The notes under the pieces are model-generated. The model saw only the letters and a list, made by a program, of their open reading frames with translations, was not told the DNA's origin and searched no databases. This document shows, one piece after another, positions 12,799 to 20,608 of a stretch of DNA of 31,471 nt. How positions within the stretch are numbered: the stretch's first letter is position 1; each line of letters starts with the position of its first letter. The stretch covers positions 1 through 31,471 of IMG/VR virus record IMGVR_UViG_3300029922_000222. One strand, given 5' to 3'. A program made the translations under genes and the position numbers. Origin of the DNA: a virus.

Positions 12799-13208
12799 CC
12801 GATGAACCGAGCGTCCCCGAGAAGCCCAAAGTCGTCAATCTATTCGGCCGCGATGCGTTCGAGGCGGAAAAGGTCGGCGCCAAGCTGACCGCGAAGGAGC
12901 CTGACGATCTGACGATCAAGGCGCTTGAGCAAGCGCTGGAGGCGGCGCGCGCCGGCGAGTTCACCGGCATCATCGCCATCGGCTGGGATCCAATCGCCAA
13001 GGAAGTATGGCGCAGCGTGGTGATTCCGGAGATCGAGGGGCTGGAGACGCGCAACTCCGCGGCGCTGATGCTCGGCGGCTGGAAAATGATGGCGACAGAT
13101 CTCGAAGATCTCGCCTTCTGGACCAAGGGCTACGATCCAATCTCGGTGATCAACACCGGCGATGACGACGATCTGGAAATCGACGACGACAATGAGGATT
13201 TATCGTGA
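12795..13208 (+). CDS. Hypothetical protein with acidic tail (137 aa)
   Basis: It starts with TTG at 12795, overlapping the previous stop codon (TTGA) with a good GAGGA ribosome site. No in-frame ATG is near. The middle has a helix (KALEQALEAARAGE) and a beta segment (FTGIIAIGWD), and the last 20 residues are dominated by Asp and Glu. The acidic tail could mimic DNA or bind a basic partner. No family is recognised. It is coupled at both ends in the ParB/ABC/GNAT operon. Confidence 0.6.
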   Translation: MTDEPSVPEKPKVVNLFGRDAFEAEKVGAKLTAKEPDDLTIKALEQALEAARAGEFTGIIAIGWDPIAKEVWRSVVIPEIEGLETRNSAALMLGGWKMMATDLEDLAFWTKGYDPISVINTGDDDDLEIDDDNEDLS

Positions 13209-13966
13209 AATATTTCATTAGCCGCAGCTTCAATTCGCGGGTCGAACGCACGCCGCGCGTGCTGGAGATCGCCGAGGGCTTTGGTCTTGGACTGACCGAC
13301 AAGAAATTCGTCGTCTACGATAATCTCGAATTGGAGATTAACGGCGGCGATGTGGTCTACATCACCGGTCAATCTGGCTCCGGCAAGTCACTGCTGCTGA
13401 AAGACCTCGCTGAAAAGATGCGCGGCGACGGTCTGAGAGTCGCCGATCTCAACGAAATTGAGCTGCGCGACGAGCCGGTGATCGAGCTGGTTGGCAAATC
13501 GACGCCACAAGCTGCTGATTTACTGGCGAAAGCTGGCATTTCCGACGCCTGGATTTACATTCGCAAGCCGAGCGAGCTGTCCGACGGTCAACGCTACCGG
13601 CTGAAGCTGGCGATGCTGATGGAAAGCGACACCAATGTGTGGATCGCCGACGAGTTCGGCGCCATTTTGGATCGCCCGACGGCCAAGGCGGTCGCCTTCA
13701 ACATTCAAAAGGTCGCGCGCGCGCTAAGCAAGACCCTGATCGTCGCGACGACCCACGATGACCTCGAAGCCGAACTTGGTCCCGACCTGACCATTACGAA
13801 GCGATTTCGCGAGCGCGTCGATCTGAAGCGGCCCGAGCCGAAACTCACCAACGGACAGCATACCTGCGACGGTCGGCATCCGCATATTTGCGTCTATTCC
13901 GGAGCGATGAATCAGCCCTATCCGCGCGCCTGCGTCGTCTGCGGCAAGATCGAGGCGCTGTCATGA
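13205..13966 (+). CDS. ABC-type ATPase (COG2401-like, soluble)
   Basis: The 253-residue protein has all the motifs of an ABC ATPase: Walker A GQSGSGKS (55-62), an LSDGQ signature (125-129), Walker B VWIADE (145-150) and a His-loop at His184. There are no membrane genes nearby, so it is not a transporter part. A C-terminal Cys/His cluster (219-246, ending ACVVCG) looks like a zinc site. With the GNAT gene two places downstream it matches, as separate chains, the COG2401 fusion of an ABC ATPase with an acetyltransferase. It could act as an SMC- or MutS-like DNA-engaging motor. It starts with GTG overlapping the previous stop codon. Confidence 0.8.
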   Translation: MKYFISRSFNSRVERTPRVLEIAEGFGLGLTDKKFVVYDNLELEINGGDVVYITGQSGSGKSLLLKDLAEKMRGDGLRVADLNEIELRDEPVIELVGKSTPQAADLLAKAGISDAWIYIRKPSELSDGQRYRLKLAMLMESDTNVWIADEFGAILDRPTAKAVAFNIQKVARALSKTLIVATTHDDLEAELGPDLTITKRFRERVDLKRPEPKLTNGQHTCDGRHPHICVYSGAMNQPYPRACVVCGKIEALS

Positions 13967-14325
13967 GCAGGCGCAAAGTTCCGGTTGGGCCGAAGTCGCT
14001 GACGATTGGTCCGTTCGTCTACAGCGTCGATCTGAAGTGGCCCGGGGAAGAGTCGATCAAGGCGAACCACGCCGGTCAGTGCCGTTATTTTCCGTGTGAA
14101 ATCGTGGTTAGCGAGGATTTGAACGATCAGCGCCGCGGCGAGGTGCTGTTACACGAGGCGCTACATGGCATTTTCTATAATTCGCTAAAGCACAATCGCC
14201 AGGTGAACGCCAACGAGGAGACCATCGTTGACGCCTTCGGTCTTGGGCTGATTGCCCTGATGCGCGCCAATCCGGATTTCATGCCTTATCTGGCGAAACT
14301 TATCGCCTTGAGCGAGCCCAAATGA
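13963..14325 (+). CDS. HExxH zinc metallopeptidase-like protein
   Basis: The 120-residue protein contains HEALH (64-68) and a downstream Glu pair (85-86) in NANEETIVDAFGLGL, followed by MRANP. This is the pattern of the small phage zinc-peptidase group related to ImmA/IrrE-like minimal gluzincins. Such proteins may cut repressors or process partner proteins. I chose the ATG at 13963 because of the ATGA overlap with the ATPase stop; the in-frame ATG at 13888 lies deep inside the ATPase gene. It is coupled to the GNAT gene by another ATGA. Confidence 0.75.
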   Translation: MSRRKVPVGPKSLTIGPFVYSVDLKWPGEESIKANHAGQCRYFPCEIVVSEDLNDQRRGEVLLHEALHGIFYNSLKHNRQVNANEETIVDAFGLGLIALMRANPDFMPYLAKLIALSEPK

Positions 14326-15302
14326 CCATCGCAGAGAAGCTCGCTGAGCACGACCAAAGCGCGCGAGCTACATCGTGTCGTCTCGATGCGCTTCGCGAGC
14401 CCAGCACTACTCTCTCGCTGTTTAACGCTGCGCCGGCGTCTGAGTTCTACATCAAGCGCAACGCTACGCCGAAACCGGTGTTCTCGCTGCTCGACGAAAT
14501 GTGGGTGGAGCGCGGCGATCGCTCGGATTGGGATTTGCTGCACGATCTTCACTACAAGGCGGAAAAGCTGCCGATCGGCCCGAAATACTGGAAACTGACG
14601 CTCGGCGGCGAGACCATCGGCGTGCTGGTGTCGGGCGTGCCGAAGGGCATGGTTAAGGAGCGCCATATCGTCATGATGAATCTTCGGCCCGGCCCCGGCG
14701 ACACCAAGTTCACCAACACCCAGCGCTACGTATGGATCAACGGTAATATTCGTGTCGTTTCGCGGTTCGTGCTCGACACGATGTATCGCGGCGTCGGCGC
14801 AGGCTATCGCGCGATGAATCTCGCCAGTCGAATGGAGGGCAAGGCGATCATGGAAATTCAGTCGTCGATGTCGAAGTTCAATATGTTCGGCCAGAAAGCT
14901 GGCTTTCGCTTCGTGACGCCGCTCAACGCTAATATGTTCGCTAAGGGCATGAGATTTTTTCGCCAGCACTTCGAGAATAATCCGCAAGACTCCGAGGCGC
15001 TGATGCTGGAGCTGGAGAGCAAGCCGGAGATCGAGCGGTATCGACTCACCGAGGCGCTGCGAACCTTCTATATGCGATTTTCGTCGCTGGAGAACACCGG
15101 CGCGATGAAATCGTCAGGTAGGGGCGTCAAGCGCGTCGCCGCGATGGATCACCGGGCGTTGATCAAGGCGATCCAACAGATGTGTCTGTCGTCGCCGCTT
15201 TACGGCATTTATAAGAACCCGGATTGCGGCCGCGTTCTGCCCGAGCGCTTGCCATTGTCGGCGTTCGATCGCCAGGGCTTCAATCAACCGCTGGTGTTTT
15301 GA
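14322..15302 (+). CDS. Mom/COG2401-like GNAT acyltransferase
   Basis: In the 326-residue protein, residues about 70-200 form a GNAT fold. It has LHYKAEKLP (76-84), strand GETIGVLVSG, then VSRFVLDTMYRGVGAG (146-161, the acyl-CoA loop RGxGxG) and SSMSKFNMFGQKAGF (181-195). The last motif corresponds to the Ala/Met-x-x-(Y/F)-N-P-F-F-x-K-A-G-M segment of COG2401 and recalls Mu Mom, a GNAT-fold enzyme that modifies adenine in DNA. The C-terminal third is unassigned. I infer modification of phage DNA with help from the ATPase and ParB-like proteins. Protein or RNA acylation is an alternative. It is coupled by ATGA upstream and by TGATG downstream. Confidence 0.7.
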   Translation: MTIAEKLAEHDQSARATSCRLDALREPSTTLSLFNAAPASEFYIKRNATPKPVFSLLDEMWVERGDRSDWDLLHDLHYKAEKLPIGPKYWKLTLGGETIGVLVSGVPKGMVKERHIVMMNLRPGPGDTKFTNTQRYVWINGNIRVVSRFVLDTMYRGVGAGYRAMNLASRMEGKAIMEIQSSMSKFNMFGQKAGFRFVTPLNANMFAKGMRFFRQHFENNPQDSEALMLELESKPEIERYRLTEALRTFYMRFSSLENTGAMKSSGRGVKRVAAMDHRALIKAIQQMCLSSPLYGIYKNPDCGRVLPERLPLSAFDRQGFNQPLVF

Positions 15303-15646
15303 TGACCACCTATTCAGTCGTCACGCCGGGATCATACAACGACACGCCCAAGCAGAACGAGATTCTCGCGCGAGTGCTGAAAGCCGCCGACACCGGCGTT
15401 TATATGTATCTCGGACAACTGTCGCGGGAGGTGTCATGGGGACCAATCCGCGTGCAGTCGATGACCAACTCGATCAAGCATCTGGAGGCGCACGGTTTCG
15501 TCAAGCGGATGTATGCTCCCGCATCCGAGACCGACATGACGAAACTCATTCCGTTCAAGACCGGCTATCCGGAGCTGTTTAGAGGAAAACGCCAATACAT
15601 CGTTCCGACGCCGCAAGCCTATATTCTCTTCAAAGGTGCACGCTAA
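15302..15646 (+). CDS. Winged-helix-like DNA-binding protein (114 aa)
   Basis: It starts on the last base of the previous stop codon (TGATG). The 114 residues show a helix-turn-helix pattern (residues about 18-60: QNEILARVLKAA, YLGQLSREV, VQSMTNSIKHLEAHGFVKR), then a hairpin-like segment with basic and aromatic residues, as in winged helix proteins of the MarR or phage regulator type. It is the last gene before the inverted-repeat region and terS, so it could regulate the late genes or bind the dyads. That is inference only. Confidence 0.55.
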   Translation: MTTYSVVTPGSYNDTPKQNEILARVLKAADTGVYMYLGQLSREVSWGPIRVQSMTNSIKHLEAHGFVKRMYAPASETDMTKLIPFKTGYPELFRGKRQYIVPTPQAYILFKGAR

Positions 15647-15683
15647 TTCGCGACACCGCCGTTTATGAATGGAAAAACCATGC

Positions 15684-15780
15684 ATTTCCGATCCGCGACT
15701 GCATTCTTTCTTTCTTACTTTCTTTCTTCTACTACTATTATATAATAGTAAGAATAGTATTACAGTCGCGGATCGGAAAT
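15684..15780. repeat. 18-bp inverted repeat flanking a pyrimidine tract and palindrome
   Basis: The arms ATTTCCGATCCGCGACTG (15684-15701) and its exact complement (15763-15780) are 61 bases apart. Between them lie a C/T-only-like tract (about 15702-15730) and an 18-bp perfect palindrome, TACTATTATATAATAGTA (15733-15750). The AT-rich centre contrasts with the GC-rich genes. Its position immediately before terS suggests a packaging (pac/cos), TerS-binding or replication-type site; a control region is also possible. Confidence 0.75.
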
Positions 15781-15793
15781 CACGTTCGGAAAT

Positions 15794-15813
15794 GGAAGTC
15801 AGGACTGAGTTAT
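15794..15813 (+). promoter_or_regulatory. Copy H of the 20-bp dyad
   Basis: The bases read GGAAGTCA-GGAC-TGAGTTAT, and the last two bases are part of the terS start codon. No Shine-Dalgarno sequence is visible between it and the ATG. Confidence 0.55.
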
Positions 15814-16507
15814 GAGCAAGGTTGAGGACGATCTCGAAGCTGAACTGGCCGAACTCGCCGGTGTAGTCGAGGCGATTGACGAGGAAGAAGATAAAGACGA
15901 GGCGCTGGAGCCGGCGACGCCGAGCACCGTTCGTCTATCCGCCGCGGATTGGGAGAAGCTCGTCGCGGAATATGAAAGCAGCCTGACCATCTCGGTGATC
16001 GACCTGGCGGTGAAATGGGGCGTTTCGCGCACCGCGATCCAGATGCACTTCAAGCGCCTCAAGGACAAGGGCTACAGCGTCGCGCGCGGCAGCAAGGCCG
16101 TCGGCGCCTCCAAGCCAACGGCTGGACCGGCGGCGGAACCGACCTGGGAAGACAAGCGCCGCGCGCGCATCGAGATCGTGCGCGAGGACAGCTACAAGAC
16201 AACGCGCGCGCTGCGCCAGCTTAATATCGGCCTGGTGGTCGAGGCGAAGAGAGCCGGCGCCTCGTTCGCGACGATCAAGGAGCAGCTGCGGGCGCTGCGC
16301 ATCGCCATGGCGACGGAGATCGAGGGCAGCAATCACGACCTCATGAACCTGGAGGCCGCGAAGAACTCCGATCCCAATGAATTACCGGAAATTCGCATCA
16401 TCAATCTGACCGATGAGGACATCAAGGAGCTGCGCGCCGGCGACGAGGACGACAGTCCGGAAATGCCCGCGCTCGAACTCGAAGAAGAAGTGGTCGTGAT
16501 TGAATAA
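15812..16507 (+). CDS. terS: Terminase small subunit
   Basis: The 231-residue protein has an acidic N-terminus (1-35) and a helix-turn-helix segment (about 48-90, WEKLVAEYESSLTIS then LAVKWGVSRTAIQMHFKRL). A basic/helical middle follows, then a very acidic C-terminus that may contact TerL. The assignment rests on the HTH and on the position one base before terL in the packaging module. TerS recognises the packaging site on phage DNA, and a strong inverted repeat lies directly upstream. The start codon overlaps dyad H and has no clear ribosome site. Confidence 0.75.
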   Translation: MSKVEDDLEAELAELAGVVEAIDEEEDKDEALEPATPSTVRLSAADWEKLVAEYESSLTISVIDLAVKWGVSRTAIQMHFKRLKDKGYSVARGSKAVGASKPTAGPAAEPTWEDKRRARIEIVREDSYKTTRALRQLNIGLVVEAKRAGASFATIKEQLRALRIAMATEIEGSNHDLMNLEAAKNSDPNELPEIRIINLTDEDIKELRAGDEDDSPEMPALELEEEVVVIE

Positions 16508-17779
16508 ATGGCGCGACCTGTAAAAATTCTTCGGCTTCATAAGGGTCAAAGGGAGGTTTTGAACGATCGCCACCGGTTCAAGGTGGTTGTCGCCGGGCGC
16601 CGTTGGGGTAAATCGATGGTGAGTTTGATCGCCATCATCGAGCGCTCGCGCCGCGCCAAGCAGAACATCTGGTATGTAGCGCCGACCTATCGCATGGCCC
16701 GGTCGATCATGTGGACCGCGCTGATCGACGCCATTCCGCCTGAGCTGATCGTCAGGAAGCATGAGACACTCATGCTGGTGCAGTTGGTCAATGGCACGGT
16801 AATCGAGCTGAAAGGCGCGGACAAGCCGGATTCGCTGCGCGGGGTAGGTCTGGACTATCTCATTCTCGACGAAGTGCAAGACATGCGCCCGGCGGTTTGG
16901 AAGGCTGTGCTGCGACCGACGCTGATGCGCTCGCGCGGCGAGGCGCTGTTCATCGGCACGCCGAAAGCCTTCAACTTCCTTTACGAACTCTACATGCTCG
17001 GCCAGCGCGGCGAGAGCTACACCGAGACCGACGGCAAGATTTATCACAACGCCTGGAAATCCTGGCAGTTTCCGACCATCATGTCGCCGTTCATCCCGAT
17101 CAAGGAGATCGAGGAGGCTCGGCGCGATCTCGACGAGAAGACTTTCAATCAGGAGATGATGGCGTCGTTCGAAACGATGTCGGGTCGGGTCTATTACGCC
17201 TTCGACCGCAAGATTCACGTCGGCAAATATTCATTTAATCCGAAACTGCCGATCTGGGTCGGTCAGGATTTCAACATCGATCCGATGTCGTCGGTGATCA
17301 TGCAGCCGCAGCCCAACGGCGAGGTGTGGGTGGTCGATGAGATCATCCTGCACAACTCCAATACGCAGGAGACGGCCGACGAGCTGGGGCGGCGTTATTT
17401 CCGCCACATGAAGCAGACGGTGATCTATCCCGATCCCGCCGGCGCCAATCGCACCACCGCGTCGCGCGGCGTCTCGGATTTGGACATCTTGAAGGACGCC
17501 GGCTTTGGGCGCCAGAAGCACCGCAAGAAGCATCCGCCGGTCGCCGATCGCGTCAACGCGGTCAATCGCATGTTTAAGTCGGCCAACGGGCTGACGCGAA
17601 TGCGGGTTGATGAGAGCTGTAAGGATACGATCTCATCGCTGGAGCAGACCATCTATAAGGAAGGCACTCGCGATGTCGATAAGACTAAGGACACCGAGCA
17701 TCAGGCTGACGCTCTTGGTTACTGCATTCAGTTCGAATTTCCGATTCGTAAAATCGAGACGCGCGGGCTGTCTATTTAG
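16508..17779 (+). CDS. terL: Terminase large subunit
   Basis: The 423-residue protein has an ATPase domain with Walker A AGRRWGKS (29-36), Walker B YLILDEVQD (117-125) and a coupling segment FIGTPK (148-153). It is followed by an RNase H-like nuclease domain with Asp254 (VGQDFN), Asp309 (YPDPAG) and Asp401 (HQADALGY). It pumps DNA into the prohead and cuts the concatemer. It starts at ATG 16508, directly after the terS stop codon. The length and order of motifs are standard for the family. Confidence 0.92.
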   Translation: MARPVKILRLHKGQREVLNDRHRFKVVVAGRRWGKSMVSLIAIIERSRRAKQNIWYVAPTYRMARSIMWTALIDAIPPELIVRKHETLMLVQLVNGTVIELKGADKPDSLRGVGLDYLILDEVQDMRPAVWKAVLRPTLMRSRGEALFIGTPKAFNFLYELYMLGQRGESYTETDGKIYHNAWKSWQFPTIMSPFIPIKEIEEARRDLDEKTFNQEMMASFETMSGRVYYAFDRKIHVGKYSFNPKLPIWVGQDFNIDPMSSVIMQPQPNGEVWVVDEIILHNSNTQETADELGRRYFRHMKQTVIYPDPAGANRTTASRGVSDLDILKDAGFGRQKHRKKHPPVADRVNAVNRMFKSANGLTRMRVDESCKDTISSLEQTIYKEGTRDVDKTKDTEHQADALGYCIQFEFPIRKIETRGLSI

Positions 17780-17787
17780 GGTTGATT

Positions 17788-17807
17788 ATAAGTCATAACT
17801 GACTTAT
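17788..17807 (+). promoter_or_regulatory. Copy I of the 20-bp dyad (perfect)
   Basis: The bases ATAAGTCA-TAAC-TGACTTAT form the perfect consensus with two 8-bp arms. It lies in the gap between terL and the portal gene, 12 bases before the portal start. Confidence 0.8.
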
Positions 17808-17819
17808 GCTCGCGCAGTC

Positions 17820-19529
17820 ATGCCAGTTTCAACCAGCAATAAGAAAAAAGTGCTCCAGATGCTCCAGCGTCGGCATCCTGATTATATCGGGAAGCTGCCG
17901 CACTGGACCTTTTTGCGTAAAACCTATGAGGGTGGGCGCAACTGGTTTTACGATAATATCTTTCGCTATCTGAAAGAGGGCGATCAGGAATATATGGATC
18001 GTCTGAAGCGCGCCTATCGCTTCAATCACACTCGCGAAATCGTCGATCTGGTTCAAAAATACATCTTCAAGACCGAGCCTGCGCGAAACGTCACCGACGC
18101 GCCGGCGGCGATTAAGACATTTTGGGAAGACTGCACGCTCGCCGGGCTCGAAATCAACCAGTTCATGCGCCTGGTCTCCACGGCCTCATCGATCGATGGT
18201 CGCATCTGGGTGTTCGTTGATTCGACGCAGAGTCAGGTCGGCGTTTCCGTCGCCGACGCCAAGAAGGCCGGCGCCCGAGTCTACGCCTATATCGTTCGCG
18301 CCATCAACATGCTCGACATGGGGCTCGACGAGGATACCGGCGCGCTGAAATGGGTGCTGGTGCGTGAATATCACCGCAACGACGCCGATCCGGTCAACGA
18401 TAATGGCTTCGTCGAGGAACGCTATCGGCTGTGGACCGAAGACGAGTGGGTGCTGTTCAAGATCGTTGACATCTCCAAGGAGCAACAGCAGCAATTACAG
18501 CTGGTGCAGCCGTCGGCGCTCGAAGCCAACCCGAACATTTCCGCCTATGTCACGCAACAGACCTCGATGACGCAGCAGACGCTGACGCCAAAGGTTATCG
18601 ATCGTGGCCCTGTAACTATCGGTCGCGTGCCATGCTTCGCTGTCGATAACGTGATTGGCGATCATCGCTACAGCTCGCCGGCGCTGATCGAGGACATCGC
18701 CTATCTCGATCGCGCCGTCGCCAATTACTGCTCGAATCTCGACGCGGTGATTCAGGATCAGACTTTCTCGCAGCTGGTTATTCCGACTCAGGCGATCGTC
18801 GAAGGTCAGGATAAATACGATCCGCTCTATCAGCTCGGCACCAAGCGCATCTTCACTTATGACGCCGAGGGCGGCAGAGCGCCGGAGTATATTTCACCCG
18901 ACGCCTCGCAGGCGAAGGTGATCATGGACACCATCGCCGCGACCATTCACGAGATTTATCATTCCGTCGGCATGGCGGGAGAGCGCACCAGCAAGGATAA
19001 CGCCGTCGGCACCGATGATTCATCCGGCGTCGCCAAGGCATATGACTTCGAGAAGTTGAATTCGCTGCTGACTACCAAGGCCGAGGCGAACGAAAACGCC
19101 GAAAACAAGCTGGTCGAGTTGGTGCTTCTGATGAATGGCATCAAGGAGATGCCGACGGAAGAACTGGTTGAATACCCCGACACTTTCGATGTGCGCTCAC
19201 TGTTCGATGAATTCACTGTCGCCGAGAAACTTGAGCTGATTGGGGCGCCCGACACCGTGCGTCGCGTTCAGATGGGTCAGGTGCAGGCTAAGCTATTTCC
19301 AGCGCAGCCAAAGGCAGAAGCCGCCGAAATGGCCGAGGAACTCAAAAGCTGGCCTCCAGAGCCGCTCGAAATCACGCTGGCGACAATGAGCGCCGCAAAT
19401 GGCAGTCCGCCACAGGGTTCGATTAAGAATGCGCCCGCATCCTCTTCAGCGCCCGGTGGAAAGCCGGCGGCGTCAAGGAATCCCCAGACGAAAAATCGTC
19501 AGGGACAGGTCACTTCGGAAACGAAGTGA
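17820..19529 (+). CDS. Portal protein
   Basis: The 569-residue protein follows terL, as portals do, and has the expected length. The N-terminal part (HWTFLRKTYEGG, DNIFRYLKEGDQEY) and the central region resemble the DUF4055-type portal group. A long helical segment follows at about 330-450, and the C-terminus is Ser/Pro/Ala-rich and probably disordered. Portals form the dodecameric ring through which DNA enters and leaves. The ATG at 17820 has no Shine-Dalgarno sequence; the perfect dyad I lies 12 bases upstream. Confidence 0.85.
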   Translation: MPVSTSNKKKVLQMLQRRHPDYIGKLPHWTFLRKTYEGGRNWFYDNIFRYLKEGDQEYMDRLKRAYRFNHTREIVDLVQKYIFKTEPARNVTDAPAAIKTFWEDCTLAGLEINQFMRLVSTASSIDGRIWVFVDSTQSQVGVSVADAKKAGARVYAYIVRAINMLDMGLDEDTGALKWVLVREYHRNDADPVNDNGFVEERYRLWTEDEWVLFKIVDISKEQQQQLQLVQPSALEANPNISAYVTQQTSMTQQTLTPKVIDRGPVTIGRVPCFAVDNVIGDHRYSSPALIEDIAYLDRAVANYCSNLDAVIQDQTFSQLVIPTQAIVEGQDKYDPLYQLGTKRIFTYDAEGGRAPEYISPDASQAKVIMDTIAATIHEIYHSVGMAGERTSKDNAVGTDDSSGVAKAYDFEKLNSLLTTKAEANENAENKLVELVLLMNGIKEMPTEELVEYPDTFDVRSLFDEFTVAEKLELIGAPDTVRRVQMGQVQAKLFPAQPKAEAAEMAEELKSWPPEPLEITLATMSAANGSPPQGSIKNAPASSSAPGGKPAASRNPQTKNRQGQVTSETK

Positions 19530-19588
19530 ATTTCCGAGCCGAGAAACTGGCTCAACCGTAGGCCGAGAAACTGGCCGAGGAGTAGTAG

Positions 19589-20467
19589 ATGAATAAGATG
19601 ATGAAATACTGGGGCGTCGCTCATTTCGACGCCGCCGACGACAAAGCCGCGGCTGATGAAGCCTCGCGCATCGCCGCCGAAAAGGTCGCGGCCGACGCCG
19701 CCGCCAAGGCCATCGCGGATAAGGAAGCCGCCGACGCCGAAGCCGCCCGTATCGCCGCCAGCAAGATTCCCGAGGCCGAAGCCAAACTTCTCAAGGAAGT
19801 GATGGCGAAGAAGAAGCTGATCGAGGATCTTCAGGAGAAGCTCAAGGGCTTCGATGGCGTCGATCCCACCGAATTCAAAAAGCTGACCGAGCAGAAGAAA
19901 GAGGCCGAAAAGGCCAAAAAGGACGCCGAGAAGAAAGCTGCCGAAGCCGCCGGCGACATCGATCGGGTCAAGAAGATCATGGTCGAGGAGCATGAGCGCA
20001 CGTTGGCGGAAGCCGTCGCCGCGCATGACGTAACCAAGCAGGCGCTCGCCAAGAAGGACGCCGAGATCAACGATCTGACGGTCGGCCAGGCGTTCAACGT
20101 GTCGCCGTTCGTCACCACCGAGCTGGTGCTGACGCCGACCAAGGCGCGCGCGGTTTATGGCGCGTATTTCGAAAGCAAGGACGGCAAGGTCGTCGGCTAC
20201 GACAAGCCGGCGGGCGCCGCCGAGCGCACCGAGCTGATCGATGGCAAAGGCAAGCCGCTACCGTTCGAGGCGGCTATTCGTAAGCTGGTCGAGTCGGATG
20301 CGGATCGCGATCATATGCTGAAGTCGAAGATCGCCGCCGGCGCCGGTTCGAAGCCTGGCGCTTCGGGCGCGAAAGTTACTGTCGAGGGCGATGGCGAACC
20401 GCGTGGTTTGGCGCGTTTATCGGCGGCTTTGGCGAAAAGCGGCTTCGGCAACGCCTCGAAAAAGTAA
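19589..20467 (+). CDS. Scaffolding protein
   Basis: The 292-residue protein is rich in Ala, Lys, Glu and Asp, with long helical coiled-coil regions (about 18-150) and a more structured C-terminal part ending in a basic segment (GLARLSAALAKSGFGNASKK). Its composition, the position between portal and major capsid protein, and the short basic C-terminus are typical of phage scaffolds that guide prohead assembly and then leave. The ATG at 19589 has a GAGGAG ribosome site. A 59-base gap separates it from the portal gene. Confidence 0.8.
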   Translation: MNKMMKYWGVAHFDAADDKAAADEASRIAAEKVAADAAAKAIADKEAADAEAARIAASKIPEAEAKLLKEVMAKKKLIEDLQEKLKGFDGVDPTEFKKLTEQKKEAEKAKKDAEKKAAEAAGDIDRVKKIMVEEHERTLAEAVAAHDVTKQALAKKDAEINDLTVGQAFNVSPFVTTELVLTPTKARAVYGAYFESKDGKVVGYDKPAGAAERTELIDGKGKPLPFEAAIRKLVESDADRDHMLKSKIAAGAGSKPGASGAKVTVEGDGEPRGLARLSAALAKSGFGNASKK

Positions 20468-20488
20468 ATCAAATCGACGCTAACTTAC

Positions 20489-20508
20489 AAAAGTCAGCGT
20501 TGACTGAT
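20489..20508 (+). promoter_or_regulatory. Copy J of the 20-bp dyad
   Basis: The bases read AAAAGTCA-GCGT-TGACTGAT. It is the first of two copies in the 141-base gap before the major capsid gene. Confidence 0.65.
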
Positions 20509-20543
20509 CTTTTTCCTTCCAATAGCTATGCTCTAGGTTTAAT

Positions 20544-20575
20544 ATAGCGGTAAGTCGAAAATGACTTACCGCTAT
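20544..20575 (+). promoter_or_regulatory. Extended dyad (copy K) before the major capsid gene
   Basis: Perfect 13-bp arms (ATAGCGGTAAGTC and its complement) surround 6 bases. The 20-bp core is 20550-20569. This is the longest symmetry among the copies and might also form an RNA hairpin upstream of the capsid start. Confidence 0.75.
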
Positions 20576-20608
20576 GCCGCCGCGTGCGGTGAAACTGGAG
20601 TTATGTGA

